Shown: positions 26,664-37,117, counted from the stretch's first letter. The stretch: 64,000 nucleotides of DNA from Acidaminobacter sp. JC074 (GCF_022496765.1 NZ_VANV01000015.1:1-64000), one strand, 5' to 3'. Notes: a model not told the origin generated them from the sequence alone. Program-made: numbers and translations.

Positions 26664-26698
26664 ACCAAAAAAGAAACTTATGCAAGCATGCATAAGTT
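26664..26698 (-). terminator. probable terminator after tex
   Basis: AACTTATGCA-TGCT-TGCATAAGTT is a perfect 10-base stem followed by TCTTTTTT on the minus strand, about 100 bases after the tex stop. It overlaps the possible -35 box of the ATPase gene. Confidence 0.6.
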
Positions 26699-26800
26699 CA
26701 TTAATTGGTTTGAAAACAGGGTTTTCATAAGTAACAAAAGGCTCAATGCCCAAAATGCAAGGGCGCGCAGGAACATGTACTGGCCAGCCTAGAGTACTTA

Positions 26801-29125
26801 TTATTCTTTAATACCTTTCATACTTAAGGCAATTTTTTGCTTGTCTAAGTCTACGTCGATGACTCTAACTTTGACTTGGTCTCCTACAGATACCACGTCC
26901 ATTGGTCTTTTTACAAACTTATCACTTAAGTGAGAAATATGAACAAGCCCATCTTGCTTAACACCGATATCTACAAATGCACCAAAATCAACAACGTTTC
27001 TTACAGTACCCGGTAAAACCATGTCTACTCGTAAGTCTTCAAGCTTTAAGACATCTGATCTAAAGATCGGTTTTGGCATCTCATCACGGATATCTCTACC
27101 AGGCTTTTTCAGTTCCTCCACGATATCTTTAAGTGTAAAGTAACCAATGTCTAGGTCTCCAGCTATGCCTTTTAAGTGTCTTTCAATGTCTTTTAGTCTT
27201 TCTTTGCCCTTGTTCTTTTTCTTAGGCTCTTCAAACTTTAAACTCTTAAGTGCACTTAAGCCATGTAGAGACTTTTGATTAGAAGAGAACTTCTGCTTTT
27301 CTTTCTTCTTTGGCACTTCAGGAATCTTGTAAGCCAAAATCTTCTCATCAATGTTTTTAAATGCATCGTTTATGTTGTTAACATCAATAGCACTTAAATC
27401 ATAACCTAGGATTTCTATCAACTTAAATGTCTGATCGTATGATTCTGGATGGACAGATGTGTTGTCTAAAATATTGTCACTTTCGTGTAGTCTTAAGAAA
27501 CCAGCACACTGCTCGTATACCTTATCACCAAGACGTTTAACTTTTTTCAGTTCCGCTCTAGAATGGAATTTACCATTCTCATCTCTGTAAGCCACAATGT
27601 TTTTAGCAACAGCTGATGAAATACCAGATACATACTGTAACAGCGATGGTGATGCAATATTTAAGTCAATACCAACACTGTTTACACAATCCTCTACAAC
27701 ATTTGTAAGGGATTCGTCTAATTTCTTTTGGTTTAAGTCATGCTGGTACTGACCAACACCGATATGCTTGGTATCAATCTTTACAAGTTCAGCAAGTGGA
27801 TCTTGAAGTCTTCTACCAATAGAAATCGCCCCTCTGATAGAAACATCTAAATCTGGGTACTCTTGTGTTGCCAGTTTAGAAGCTGAGTAAACAGAAGCAC
27901 CTGCTTCAGAGACAATTGTATAATAAACTTGTTCTTCCATTTCAGCCAACATATTTGCTACCAGCTGCTCAGTTTCTCTAGAAGCTGTACCGTTACCGAT
28001 TGGAATCACATCTACCTTATACTTCTTGATCATCTGCTTCATGACCTTCTTAGATTTTTCAATCTCATTTCTCGGCTCATTTGGATAAATGGTCGCATAA
28101 TCTAGAAGTTTACCCGTTGCATCAAGAACAGTTAACTTACAACCTGTTCTATAAGATGGGTCAATGGCCATAATAATCACGTCTCTTACTGGTGGTACCA
28201 GTAAAAGTGGCTTTGTATTTTTAGCAAATACCTTGATGGCTTCTTCTTCAGCACGCTCCGTTAGCATAGAACGAACTTCTCTTTCTATTGATGGAGAAAT
28301 CAAACGCTTATAAGCATCTTCTATGGCAACATTTAACTCATGATTACCAAGGGCATTTACATTCTTGATTGTTTCTGATTTTAAATAATCGACAATTTGC
28401 TCATCAGGACTCTGAAGCTTTACTTTAATAAACTTCTCTTTTTCACCACGGTTGGTTGCTAAGATTCTATGATTGGCAATGGTCTTTACAGACTCCTTGT
28501 AGTCATAGTACATTTCATAGACAGACTCAGCCTTGTCATCTGTAGCTGTCATGGTTAAGAAGCCTGTGTTTAAGTTCATGTTTCTAATCACTTCACGGTG
28601 GGCTGGATTGTCTGAAATCATTTCAGCGATAATATCCATAGCGCCAGTAATGGCATCCTTAGGTGTCTTGACACCAAGCTCTTCGTTAATATAATCCATA
28701 GAAAGTGTGATTAAATCACCCTCTAGCGTCTCCTGGTTCCAAATAAGCATAGCCAGTGGCTCTAAGCCCTTCGCTTTAGCCTTAGAGGCTCTTGTCTGCT
28801 TCTTCTGCTTGTATGGTCTATATAAATCTTCTACTCTTCTAAGAACATCTGCTGCAAGGATTTCAGCCTTTAAGTCCTCAGTTAACTTGCCTTGTTCGTC
28901 AATCAGTCTTAAGACTTCTTCTTTTCTATCTTCTAAGTTTCTCAGATAAGTCAAACGATCAAATAAGTCTCTTAAAATCTCATCAGATAAGCCGCCTGTC
29001 ATTTCCTTACGGTAACGGGCAATAAAAGGCACTGTGTTGCCTTCATCTAATAACTTAATTGTTTCACTGACTTGTCTTTCTTTAATCTTCAGTTCTCCAG
29101 CGAGAATCTTGATAATTTTACCCAT
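26801..29125 (-). CDS. tex: Tex-type RNA-binding transcriptional accessory protein
   Basis: A 774-residue protein of the Tex/Spt6-like family: N-terminal helical domain (VPFIARYRKEMTGGLSDEILRDL), YqgF/RNase H-like domain (MAIDPSYRTGCKLTVLDATG), helix-hairpin-helix segment (VSGISSAVAKNIVAYRDENG) and a C-terminal S1 domain (about 693-765, GTVRNVVDFGAFVDIGVKQDG). A lysine-rich linker (about 630-660) is somewhat longer than in Pseudomonas Tex. It follows prfB by 8 bases, so it is likely co-transcribed with secA and prfB. Confidence 0.95.
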   Translation of the reverse strand: MGKIIKILAGELKIKERQVSETIKLLDEGNTVPFIARYRKEMTGGLSDEILRDLFDRLTYLRNLEDRKEEVLRLIDEQGKLTEDLKAEILAADVLRRVEDLYRPYKQKKQTRASKAKAKGLEPLAMLIWNQETLEGDLITLSMDYINEELGVKTPKDAITGAMDIIAEMISDNPAHREVIRNMNLNTGFLTMTATDDKAESVYEMYYDYKESVKTIANHRILATNRGEKEKFIKVKLQSPDEQIVDYLKSETIKNVNALGNHELNVAIEDAYKRLISPSIEREVRSMLTERAEEEAIKVFAKNTKPLLLVPPVRDVIIMAIDPSYRTGCKLTVLDATGKLLDYATIYPNEPRNEIEKSKKVMKQMIKKYKVDVIPIGNGTASRETEQLVANMLAEMEEQVYYTIVSEAGASVYSASKLATQEYPDLDVSIRGAISIGRRLQDPLAELVKIDTKHIGVGQYQHDLNQKKLDESLTNVVEDCVNSVGIDLNIASPSLLQYVSGISSAVAKNIVAYRDENGKFHSRAELKKVKRLGDKVYEQCAGFLRLHESDNILDNTSVHPESYDQTFKLIEILGYDLSAIDVNNINDAFKNIDEKILAYKIPEVPKKKEKQKFSSNQKSLHGLSALKSLKFEEPKKKNKGKERLKDIERHLKGIAGDLDIGYFTLKDIVEELKKPGRDIRDEMPKPIFRSDVLKLEDLRVDMVLPGTVRNVVDFGAFVDIGVKQDGLVHISHLSDKFVKRPMDVVSVGDQVKVRVIDVDLDKQKIALSMKGIKE

Positions 29126-29133
29126 AGCCCCTC

Positions 29134-30235
29134 CTATAGTTTAATTTTTTGCTTGAGATAAGCATTGATAAATAAATCTATATTACCATCCATCACACTT
29201 GAAGTATTCCCGATTTCTTCATTTGTACGATGGTCTTTGACCATGTTATAAGGATGAAATACATAGGACCTGATCTGTGAACCCCATGTAATTTGAGAGT
29301 AATCACCACTCAAATCCTCAATCTTTTCTTTTTGCTCTTGTTCTTTTAATTCTATCAACTTAGCCATCAGCATTTTCATAGCAGTTGACCTGTTATTAAG
29401 CTGAGATCTTTCACTCTGACAGGAAACCACCACGCCAGTCGGAATATGTGTAATTCTTACAGCAGAGTCTGTCGTATTGATATGCTGACCACCTGCACCA
29501 GATGCTCTAAAGGTATCCACCTTTAAATCAGCAGGATTGATGTCAATTTCAATAGAATCATCTAACTCAGGCATAATGTCTACAGAGGCAAAGGATGTGT
29601 GTCTTTTACCAGATGAATCAAATGGTGAAATTCTTACAAGTCTGTGAACACCCTTTTCTGACTTTAAAAAGCCATAGGCATTGTCACCCGTAATGGAAAT
29701 GGATACGGTCTTAACCCCAGCTTCAGTATCTCTGATCAAATCAAGGATCTTATAACCATAGTCTGCCTTATCACACCATTTACAATACATTCTAAAAAGC
29801 ATTTCAGCCCAGTCCTGTGCATCTAAGCCACCAGAACCTGCGTGAATGGTCAAAATGGCATTTAAATGATCATACTCACCAGATAACAATGTTTCAAGTC
29901 TTAACTCTTCACACCTAGCTTGTATATCTTCTAAAAGCTTATCAGCATCCTTGATATAAGAAGGCTCTTCATCAGCCATTTCTATCATAAGCTCTGCTTC
30001 TTCTAAATCATCCTTTAATGTTTCATACCGCTTGACCTTCTTGCCTAAATGTTTAGACTTTCTCAGTATATTTTGGGCCTTTTCATTGTCATCCCAAAAG
30101 TCTGATTCTAACATTTTAGCATCTAGCTCCTTAACACTTTGTACAAGACTAGGGATGTCAAAGTGACCTCCCTAATTCTTCTATTGCTGCATGCAGCTCC
30201 TTAATCTCATGTAAACACTTGTCTTTTAAAATCAT
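29134..30235 (-). CDS. prfB: peptide chain release factor 2 (with programmed +1 frameshift)
   Basis: RF2 recognises UGA and UAA. The gene needs a +1 frameshift: codons 1-25 run from ATG 30235 to CTT-TGA (TGA at 30160-30158), and decoding resumes at GAC (30159) to give 366 residues. Class-defining motifs are present: SPF (RISPFDSSGKRH) for stop-codon recognition and GGQ (SGAGGQHINTTDSAVR) for peptidyl hydrolysis. A frame reading only from the internal ATG at 30114 would lose the N-terminus. The start overlaps the secA end (TAA-G-ATG) with GAGGG as binding site. Confidence 0.96.
30155..30175 (-). promoter_or_regulatory. prfB programmed frameshift site
   Basis: AGGGAGG, three bases, CTT-TGA-C on the minus strand: an internal Shine-Dalgarno-like element spaced to push the ribosome +1 at the slippery CUU before an in-frame UGA. 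Low RF2 makes the ribosome pause at UGA and shift, so the protein limits its own synthesis. Confidence 0.95.
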
Positions 30236-30236
30236 C

Positions 30237-32921
30237 TTAACCCTCGTTTATGCCACAACACTTCTTATATTTCTTACCACTGCCACATGGACAAGGTTCA
30301 TTTCTACCAACTTTTTTCTGCTTACGTACCACTGTCTTGTTAACAGGTGCAGCCTTATTAGATTCACTTGTGATTCTAATTTTATTTTCTCTTGTAGTCT
30401 TGGTTTCTATGGTTACATTTAAAACATACTTAACTGTATCCATTTGAATGTCACGAATCATCTCGTCGAACATATCAAAACCTTCCATTTGATAAGCTCT
30501 AACTGGATCTTCCTGACCAATACCTCTCATAGATACACCTTGCTTTAACTGGTCCATAGCATCGATGTGGTCCATCCATGCACGGTCAACAATCTTAAGA
30601 AGGATAAATCTTTCGAAGTCTCTCATACGGTCAGGTGTTACTTCTTTTTCTTTGGCTTCGTATTTATCTAGTGCAATCTTATGAATATCTTCTTTTAACT
30701 TTTCTTTAGTCAAAGACTGAATGTCTGGATAAACAAGTGAGTTCATCGGTAAGAAGACTTGGTGTAAGTATTCTTCTAATGCTTTTAAGTCCCACTCTTC
30801 TGGATAATCATTGCCTGAACAGTGCATGTCAATGGCATCATCAATACGTTTTTCAAGCATATCTAAAATATGTTCTTTCACGTCTTCGCCATGAAGGACT
30901 TTTGCTCTTTCAGCATAGATGATGGATCTTTGCTTGTTCATAACATCATCGTATTGAAGGACATGTTTTCTAATACCGAAGTTTTTAACTTCCACTTTCT
31001 TTTGTGCACCTTCAATGGCACGTGTAAGCATCTTGGCTTCGATTGGCATATCATCACTGATACCCAGTCTTGCAACCGTATCCTTTGCACGGTCAGAAAC
31101 GAATAGTCTCATCAAGTCATCTTCAAATGAAATAAAGAACTGCGAAGAACCTTCATCACCCTGACGACCTGAACGACCTCTTAACTGATTATCGATACGT
31201 CTAGATTCATGACGTTCTGTACCGATGATATGAAGACCACCAGCATTTTTAACACGTTCTGCTTCCTCATCTGTTACTTCTTTATGTGCTGCAAGTGCTA
31301 TCTTGTATTTTTCACGACACTCTAAAATAAGTTCATCATCATAATCTAAAGGTGAAATGGCCTTGTTGATGACATCAATTTCATAACCCATCTTGCCTAG
31401 GTCTCTTTGAGACATGTAGTCTGCATTACCACCTAAGACGATATCTGTACCACGACCCGCCATATTTGTTGCAATGGTAACAGCACCAAATCGACCTGCT
31501 TGAGCAACAATATCAGCTTCTCTTTCATGTTGCTTGGCATTTAAAACTTCATGTTTGATGCCTTGGCGCTTAAGAAGCTTAGATAAATACTCAGAGGTCT
31601 CAATAGAAATAGTACCGACAAGTACTGGTTGACCCGTCTCATGTTTTTCTTTAATATCTTCAATAATTGCAGCAAACTTTCCTTCTATAGACTTAAAGAT
31701 TACATCCGGCTTATCAATTCTTGCAATTGGTTTATTTGTAGGAATCACCACAACATCCATACCATAGATGTGCTGGAATTCATCTTCTTCCGTCTTAGCT
31801 GTACCTGTCATACCAGAAATCTTGTTGTACATTCTAAAGTAATTCTGAAGAGTAATTGTCGCAAGCGTTTGTGATTCTTTACGTACTTCAATACGCTCTT
31901 TTGCCTCAATGGCTTGGTGAAGACCATTTGAATATCTTCTACCAAACATCAAACGACCAGTAAAACTATCTACAATAACGATTTCGCCATCTTTAATAAC
32001 ATAATCCACATCACGTTTCATCATATGTCTAGCACGTAGGGCTTGATTGATATGGTGAGACTTCTCCATATGTTCAGGATCACCTAAGTTTTCTATGTTA
32101 AAGAATTTTTCTGCTTTTGGAATACCACCTTCATCTGTTAAGATAACTGTTCTTGCTTTTTCATCCAAATCAAAATCTACATCTCTTTTTAGTGTAGAAA
32201 CGAACATATCAGCAATTGAATACAGTTCTGTTGACTTAGCACCTTCACCTGAAATAATCAAAGGTGTTCTAGCCTCATCAATTAAGATAGAGTCCACCTC
32301 ATCTACAATGGCAAAGTTCAGTGGTCTTTGTGTTAACTTAGAGTTTTCAATAACCATGTTGTCACGTAAGTAGTCAAAACCAAACTCATTGTTGGTACCA
32401 TAAGTAATATCAGACAAGTAAGCATCTTTTCTATCTTGACCTGCTACACCATGAATAACACAGCCTACACTTAAGCCTAAAAACTCATAGAGTTTCCCCA
32501 TCCATTCCTTATCACGAAATGCCAGGTAGTCATTGACTGTGATAACATGAACACCTTCACCAGATAAAGCATTTAGGTATACTGGTAAAGTTGCCATCAA
32601 TGTTTTACCTTCACCTGTTTTCATCTCAGCAATTCTACCTTGATGCAGTACAATACCACCAACAATCTGAACTGGATAGTGCTTCATACCTAAGGTACGA
32701 ACAGCTGCTTCACGTACAGTCGCAAAGGCTTCAGGTAAAATATCATCTAATGTTTCTCCACCTGATAATCTTTTCTTAAACTCGTTTGTCTTCCCCTTTA
32801 ATGCTTCATCAGAAAGTGCTGAATATTCTGCATCATAACTTTCCACTTCTTTAACCGTAACCATGATCTTTCTAACTTCTTTGTCATTGAAACGGTCATT
32901 TAAAAAATCAAATAATCCCAT
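30237..32921 (-). CDS. secA: preprotein translocase ATPase SecA
   Basis: An 894-residue motor of the Sec pathway. NBD1 has [14 protein letters not shown] and [15 protein letters not shown], followed by the preprotein cross-linking domain. NBD2 carries [14 protein letters not shown] and [18 protein letters not shown]. The C-terminal tail ends in a zinc-binding SEC-C motif ([13 protein letters not shown]) for SecB/ribosome contacts. The length is standard. A dedicated promoter must lie in the 77 bases upstream, but I cannot pick one confidently. prfB follows immediately. Confidence 0.97.
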   Translation of the reverse strand: MGLFDFLNDRFNDKEVRKIMVTVKEVESYDAEYSALSDEALKGKTNEFKKRLSGGETLDDILPEAFATVREAAVRTLGMKHYPVQIVGGIVLHQGRIAEMKTGEGKTLMATLPVYLNALSGEGVHVITVNDYLAFRDKEWMGKLYEFLGLSVGCVIHGVAGQDRKDAYLSDITYGTNNEFGFDYLRDNMVIENSKLTQRPLNFAIVDEVDSILIDEARTPLIISGEGAKSTELYSIADMFVSTLKRDVDFDLDEKARTVILTDEGGIPKAEKFFNIENLGDPEHMEKSHHINQALRARHMMKRDVDYVIKDGEIVIVDSFTGRLMFGRRYSNGLHQAIEAKERIEVRKESQTLATITLQNYFRMYNKISGMTGTAKTEEDEFQHIYGMDVVVIPTNKPIARIDKPDVIFKSIEGKFAAIIEDIKEKHETGQPVLVGTISIETSEYLSKLLKRQGIKHEVLNAKQHEREADIVAQAGRFGAVTIATNMAGRGTDIVLGGNADYMSQRDLGKMGYEIDVINKAISPLDYDDELILECREKYKIALAAHKEVTDEEAERVKNAGGLHIIGTERHESRRIDNQLRGRSGRQGDEGSSQFFISFEDDLMRLFVSDRAKDTVARLGISDDMPIEAKMLTRAIEGAQKKVEVKNFGIRKHVLQYDDVMNKQRSIIYAERAKVLHGEDVKEHILDMLEKRIDDAIDMHCSGNDYPEEWDLKALEEYLHQVFLPMNSLVYPDIQSLTKEKLKEDIHKIALDKYEAKEKEVTPDRMRDFERFILLKIVDRAWMDHIDAMDQLKQGVSMRGIGQEDPVRAYQMEGFDMFDEMIRDIQMDTVKYVLNVTIETKTTRENKIRITSESNKAAPVNKTVVRKQKKVGRNEPCPCGSGKKYKKCCGINEG

Positions 32922-32966
32922 TTTACACTCCTTATATTTTGACGGTTTGACCCCTTATATACTAAA

Positions 32967-32993
32967 TAAAAAGGCAATAGATCATCTATTGCC
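32967..32993 (-). terminator. terminator of the DUF5317 gene
   Basis: GGCAATAGA-TGA-TCTATTGCC followed by TTTTT on the minus strand, 6 bases after the stop codon. Confidence 0.9.
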
Positions 32994-32998
32994 ATGTC

Positions 32999-33592
32999 TC
33001 ATCTATTTATGCCTGTTCTGTATGTATATTGTACCATTTTCCCTCTTCCAGAATAAGATGGTCTCGCCATCTCTCCGATGATGAACCAAATAAGACCTAT
33101 GGTCATCATGATATCACCAATTGATAAGATTCTAGGAATAGGATAAGGTTTTGGTACGACGATGAATTTTGATAAAAATTGCATCACACCTGTTGTTTCT
33201 GCTGCTACATAATTGATGATGGAACCATCCATTATGCCTTCATACATAGATGTTAAACCTGCAGCCTCTAAACCAGACATTGATACTGGCATTTTAAAAT
33301 TATTCAAAAGCATAAATACGACATTGATAACACCACCGAGTAGTATCAGCCATACACCTTTTTTATCTAAATTAAGCGCAAGTACGATTAACATAATAAT
33401 CATTGAAAAAAACATAAGAAATACTGGCAGCGAACCTGCATCAAAATTTCTTAAAAAGACTGGACTAAATGATAAAATCAGTGACAACAGTATCAAATAC
33501 CAGCCTCTAATGTTCATATCTATAATATTGGTCAAACGACCACCTCTAAATCCACCGATAAACATGCCTAATAGCGTAGCTTCTAAAAACAT
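32999..33592 (-). CDS. DUF5317-like integral membrane protein
   Basis: A 197-residue protein with about five hydrophobic helices and conserved-looking RGGRLTNIIDMNIRGWYLI near the N-terminus and VPKPYPIPRILSIGDIMMTIGLIWF near the C-terminus. This pattern matches the DUF5317 family as I remember it; no function is known. The start at 33592 has GGAGG 5 bases upstream. It is monocistronic, with its own promoter and terminator. Confidence 0.7.
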   Translation of the reverse strand: MFLEATLLGMFIGGFRGGRLTNIIDMNIRGWYLILLSLILSFSPVFLRNFDAGSLPVFLMFFSMIIMLIVLALNLDKKGVWLILLGGVINVVFMLLNNFKMPVSMSGLEAAGLTSMYEGIMDGSIINYVAAETTGVMQFLSKFIVVPKPYPIPRILSIGDIMMTIGLIWFIIGEMARPSYSGRGKMVQYTYRTGINR

Positions 33593-33625
33593 TGTTTCCT
33601 CCAATTTTTCCTCTTACACTACTTT

Positions 33626-33654
33626 ATTATAATGTATATAATAGGCAGTTACAA
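33626..33654 (-). promoter_or_regulatory. promoter of the DUF5317 gene
   Basis: TTGTAA (33649-33654), 17 bases, TATAAT (33626-33631) on the minus strand. Confidence 0.75.
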
Positions 33655-33709
33655 GCGGTGTGACCATTAACATTATATAAAAAATATGTGTCGATAAGGT
33701 GTCGTAATC

Positions 33710-33738
33710 TTGTGATTTTATGGGGAAAAGTGTAATAT
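33710..33738 (+). promoter_or_regulatory. promoter of the EEP hydrolase gene
   Basis: TTGTGA (33710-33715), 17 bases, TAATAT (33733-33738), followed by a short leader with AGGTG before the ATG at 33760. Confidence 0.55.
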
Positions 33739-33759
33739 AAAGTGTGATGAGGTGAAAGA

Positions 33760-34788
33760 ATGAAAACAATATTTAAAATACTGATTATACTAGTCGGATT
33801 AATTGCACTCTATTTATTATTGATGACACTGACAGATTTCAAGCCTGATGAAATCATTTCGCTTAAAACAGATCAACAAACAGACAAAGTGATTGATAAC
33901 AAACAACTAAAGATAACAACCTTTAACATTGGTTATGCAACCTTAGATGAAAATGCAGACTTCTTTATGGAAGGCGGCAAGCAGTCTAAGGCTGAGAGTA
34001 AAGAAGTTGTTATGAGTAACCTTGAAAAGATTGTAGATTTTCTTAAAAATGAAGAAAGTGATATCTATCTTTTACAAGAAGTTGATAAAAAATCCCTTAG
34101 AACCAAGAATATCAACCAATACGATTATATCAAAGAAAGCTTTTCAGATTATGAATCGACTTATGCTGTTAACTATAAGGTCCCTTGGGTGCCGGTCCCT
34201 GTCCTTAAGCCATATGGCTATGTCGACAGTGGTATAGTTGTACTTTCAAAATATCAAGGTATAGCAAACAGATATCAGTTTCCAGGTGAAGAAGCTTGGC
34301 CAAGACAACTGGCTCTTCTAGACAGATGTTTTACAGAAACAAGGTATCCATACAAGAATAAGGAAGTCATAGTCTTAAATGTTCATATGTCAGCTTACGA
34401 TTCTGGTGGCGTTATAAGAGAACAACAAGTTGCCTATCTTAAAGAACATCTAGAAGAACTGAAAAGTGAAAATGCTTATGTCATTATCGGTGGTGATTTC
34501 AATCATGAACTACCAGGCACAAATGCTGATGACTTTAACGATATTCCTAAACCGGACTGGTTAAAAACAATGGACACAAGCTTTGAAGGCTACTCATGGT
34601 ATGTAGACAATACACAACCTACCAGCCGATCAATGGAAACACCATATGTTAAAGGTCAAAACTATGAATGCATCATAGACGGCTTTATGTTAAGTGATAA
34701 CATTGAACTTGTAACCATCACTCACCATGACCTAGAGTTTAAAAACAGTGACCATAATCCTGTATCCATAGAAATTAAACTGAATTAA
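33760..34788 (+). CDS. membrane-anchored endonuclease/exonuclease/phosphatase-family protein
   Basis: A 342-residue protein with an N-terminal hydrophobic segment (residues about 4-25) followed by an EEP domain. Catalytic motifs are visible: LLQEVD (metal-binding Glu), NVHMSAY, GGDFNH (Asp/Asn pair) and SDHNPV (catalytic His) at the C-terminus. The family includes DNases, sphingomyelinases and inositol phosphatases. The outward-facing anchor suggests activity on extracellular phosphodiesters or lipids, but the substrate cannot be inferred. Confidence 0.85.
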   Translation: MKTIFKILIILVGLIALYLLLMTLTDFKPDEIISLKTDQQTDKVIDNKQLKITTFNIGYATLDENADFFMEGGKQSKAESKEVVMSNLEKIVDFLKNEESDIYLLQEVDKKSLRTKNINQYDYIKESFSDYESTYAVNYKVPWVPVPVLKPYGYVDSGIVVLSKYQGIANRYQFPGEEAWPRQLALLDRCFTETRYPYKNKEVIVLNVHMSAYDSGGVIREQQVAYLKEHLEELKSENAYVIIGGDFNHELPGTNADDFNDIPKPDWLKTMDTSFEGYSWYVDNTQPTSRSMETPYVKGQNYECIIDGFMLSDNIELVTITHHDLEFKNSDHNPVSIEIKLN

Positions 34789-34807
34789 AGAGCACCAGCT
34801 ATTAACA

Positions 34808-34839
34808 AAAAAAGATCACATTGAATTGTGATCTTTTTT
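34808..34839. terminator. bidirectional terminator
   Basis: AAAAAAGATCACA-TTGAAT-TGTGATCTTTTTT between converging genes, symmetrical with A and T runs on either side. Confidence 0.9.
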
Positions 34840-36046
34840 ATATGAGTATGGCATCTGCCCATTTAATACTTTCTACATATGCCTCATTAAACTTATCTAC
34901 ACTAACATAGCATTCTTCTAGTCTTTCCTTTAATAAAAAGTCGCCTCTTTCATTAAGGATAATGGCATTCAGCATTTTACTGAGTTGATTCTCTTTACCA
35001 AGCAGTGCATCAATGACATCAGCATTAAGAGGTACGTTTTTTAACAAGCTCTCCATAGGTCTTTTTAAAATAACATTGGTTAATGACAAAAGCCCTAACA
35101 TAAAAAGCTCTTCTTTTCTATCAGACATACCAGCGCTTACTGCTAGTAACTCTGCATGTTTGCCTCTTCTTAAAGACAGACTGATTAACTCATCGTAGGT
35201 ATCCATAGCAGTAAATGACTTAAGCATGTTGATGACAATCGTTTTTCTAGATTCTGAAGTACCAAGCCTTACAAGCGCCTGTTTAACATCGGTTATTTTT
35301 CTTTGTGAGTAGTAGGCTGGTGAGTTCAAAAGTTTTAGAAAGGACAATGTTAAATTTGAATCCTTTTTTATAGCATCAGCCAAAGCTTCAAAGTTAACAA
35401 CCGGCTTATCTACTATATCCAAAAGTTCTAAGTATATGCTTGGTAGAGTCAATGTGTCTGATCCTTCAAACACTTTAGGTTTTTGATAATAATAACCTTG
35501 AAATATTGAACAGCCAAGCTTTTCAGCAAACTTTACATCCTCTTCAGTTTCAACTTTCTCAGCCAAAAGGATTTTATCATATGATTTAACCTTTTTTACA
35601 GTCTCAGTTAACTCCTCATAATTCTGTATCATAAAATCAAGCTTAATAATATCTGCTATTTCTATCAACTTATCCATTTTTTCATCATAGACAAAATCAT
35701 CTAAAGCGATTAAATAGCCTTTGCTTTTATAGTCCTGGAGTTTTTCTATTAACTCATCTGTTATGACAGAATCCTCTAAAACTTCAATGACCAACTGATC
35801 AATGTTGAAGAGTTCTGGTGCACCATGAATAATGGACTCATCGTTGAAGTTAACAAAAACCTTCTTATTATTAGACATTTCCTGTATGTCAAAGTTGATA
35901 ATCAAATCTTTGATTACCTTTAAAGTCGCTGAATAATCATCTACAACATCAGCTTTATTGACTGTACTGCTTCTAAAAAGCAGTTCGTATGCTACTATAT
36001 CACCTTGACTATTAAACATGGGTTGCCTTGCAATAAATGTTTTCAT
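34838..36046 (-). CDS. EAL-HDOD signalling protein (YuxH type)
   Basis: A 402-residue protein with a degenerate N-terminal EAL domain (about 1-200: QPMFNSQGDIVAYELLFR, LALDDFVYDEKM, KLDF, FQGYYY) and a C-terminal HDOD domain (about 205-395: LPSIYLELLDIVDK, LLNSPAYYSQRKITDVKQALVRLG). The DDFGTG catalytic loop is replaced by DDFVYD, so phosphodiesterase activity is doubtful. YuxH/CdgJ-type proteins act in motility and cyclic-di-GMP signalling. It is monocistronic, lying near the flagellar block. Confidence 0.9.
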   Translation of the reverse strand: MKTFIARQPMFNSQGDIVAYELLFRSSTVNKADVVDDYSATLKVIKDLIINFDIQEMSNNKKVFVNFNDESIIHGAPELFNIDQLVIEVLEDSVITDELIEKLQDYKSKGYLIALDDFVYDEKMDKLIEIADIIKLDFMIQNYEELTETVKKVKSYDKILLAEKVETEEDVKFAEKLGCSIFQGYYYQKPKVFEGSDTLTLPSIYLELLDIVDKPVVNFEALADAIKKDSNLTLSFLKLLNSPAYYSQRKITDVKQALVRLGTSESRKTIVINMLKSFTAMDTYDELISLSLRRGKHAELLAVSAGMSDRKEELFMLGLLSLTNVILKRPMESLLKNVPLNADVIDALLGKENQLSKMLNAIILNERGDFLLKERLEECYVSVDKFNEAYVESIKWADAILI

Positions 36047-36093
36047 TATTACCTCTTTTCGCCTATCAAACGGCCAATACTTTCCAATTCACT

Positions 36094-36121
36094 ATTATAT
36101 ACAATTATGTGGTATTTACAA
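36094..36121 (-). promoter_or_regulatory. promoter of the EAL-HDOD gene
   Basis: TTGTAA (36116-36121), 16 bases, TATAAT (36094-36099) on the minus strand, about 48 bases before the start codon. Confidence 0.7.
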
Positions 36122-36204
36122 GAATAATTATCATTTTATGAAACAAGTCTAATCAAGTTTATACCCAGTCAAAAGACACCTACTCAATATTGAAGGCATC
36201 CACT

Positions 36205-36233
36205 AAAAAATCCCTAGGATTATATCCTAGGGA
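36205..36233 (-). terminator. terminator of hpf
   Basis: TCCCTAGGAT-ATA-ATCCTAGGGA followed by TTTTTT on the minus strand, 7 bases after the stop codon. Confidence 0.92.
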
Positions 36234-36240
36234 CTATTAT

Positions 36241-36771
36241 TTACATTGTCGGTTCAATTAAACCGTAGTTACCATCTTTTCTGATGTAAACCACATTAAC
36301 TTCATCTGTATCACCATTTAAGAATACAAAGAAATCATGGTTGAGCATTTCCATCTGAAGCACTGCTTCTTCAGGGTCCATTGGTTTAATTGGGAATGAT
36401 TTTGTTCTCACAATTTTACTTTCTTCTGTCTCACCTTCGTAATCCGGAATTGCAGCAGTTTTAATGCTGTCATGTTTATGATATCTCTTCTCTATCTTAG
36501 TTTTATGTTTTCTCATCTGTTTGGTTAGTTTATCCATTACCATATCGATAGAAGAATACATGTCCTCGCTGGTCTCTTCAGCTCTAAAGGTTACGCCATG
36601 CTTAAGCGGCATTGTGATCTCTACGGTGTGTCGATCTCTTTCAACACCTAGTGTCACCTTTACGTCTACGTCTGAATTAAAGTACTTATCGAACTTGTCC
36701 AACTTTCCTTCAATGTATTCTCTAATGCTAGGTCTTACACTAATATTTTTTCCGCTTACGATTACTCTCAT
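36241..36771 (-). CDS. hpf: long-form ribosome hibernation promoting factor
   Basis: A 176-residue HPF of the long type. The N-terminal S30AE domain (1-100, starting MRVIVSGKNISVRPSIREYIE) binds the decoding site. The C-terminal domain (about 118-176, KSFPIKPMDPEEAVLQMEML through the end) dimerises to pair 70S ribosomes into 100S particles. The start at 36771 has GGAG upstream; the ATG at 36789 does not. In Bacillus subtilis the same gene (yvyD) lies between the fli genes and secA, as here. Confidence 0.95.
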   Translation of the reverse strand: MRVIVSGKNISVRPSIREYIEGKLDKFDKYFNSDVDVKVTLGVERDRHTVEITMPLKHGVTFRAEETSEDMYSSIDMVMDKLTKQMRKHKTKIEKRYHKHDSIKTAAIPDYEGETEESKIVRTKSFPIKPMDPEEAVLQMEMLNHDFFVFLNGDTDEVNVVYIRKDGNYGLIEPTM

Positions 36772-37117
36772 ACATCCAGCTCCCTTCATTTTAAAAAATT
36801 AAAAAGAACTTAGTAGAAACATGCGCCTGTTATTTGATTTTCTCCTCCCGTTTTTTATTGCTGTTTCGTCTAAATCTTTCTAACAAGTTTAACTTGTTGT
36901 TAACATAATGATACCCTAGTTTTGGGTAAATAATCACGTTTATCAAAGATTTTTAAGAGAAAAATAAGGCCTCTTAAAGATGGATAAAATACCTTGAATA
37001 TACAACTATTTTATGCCATAATAATAGTAACGGAGCTCAGATATGAGTTTCGTTTTTTTCTATAAAAAGCATTCTAACAAGTCTCTCTTATATACAACAA
37101 TAGAGAGCAGAGGCTCT
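36772..37117. other. intergenic region upstream of hpf
   Basis: About 345 A+T-rich bases without a convincing gene. It contains a perfect palindrome AACAAGTT-T-AACTTGTT at 36882-36898 and a 9-base hairpin ATAGAGAGC-AGAG-GCTCTCTAT at 37100-37121, overlapping the end of the SEC-C gene (no T-run, weak terminator at best). I could not settle on the hpf promoter. A stationary-phase or stress sigma site may be present but is not recognisable to me. Confidence 0.5.

Noticed and set aside
26699-26800. A small RNA in the GC-richer stretch after tex
   Set aside because: Short partial palindromes are present (CTGGCCAG, GCCC/GGGC), but there is no promoter or terminator pair to define a transcript.
33213-33632. 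A 139-codon plus-strand frame opposite the DUF5317 gene
   Set aside because: It is the antisense shadow of a membrane protein gene with its own promoter, binding site and terminator.
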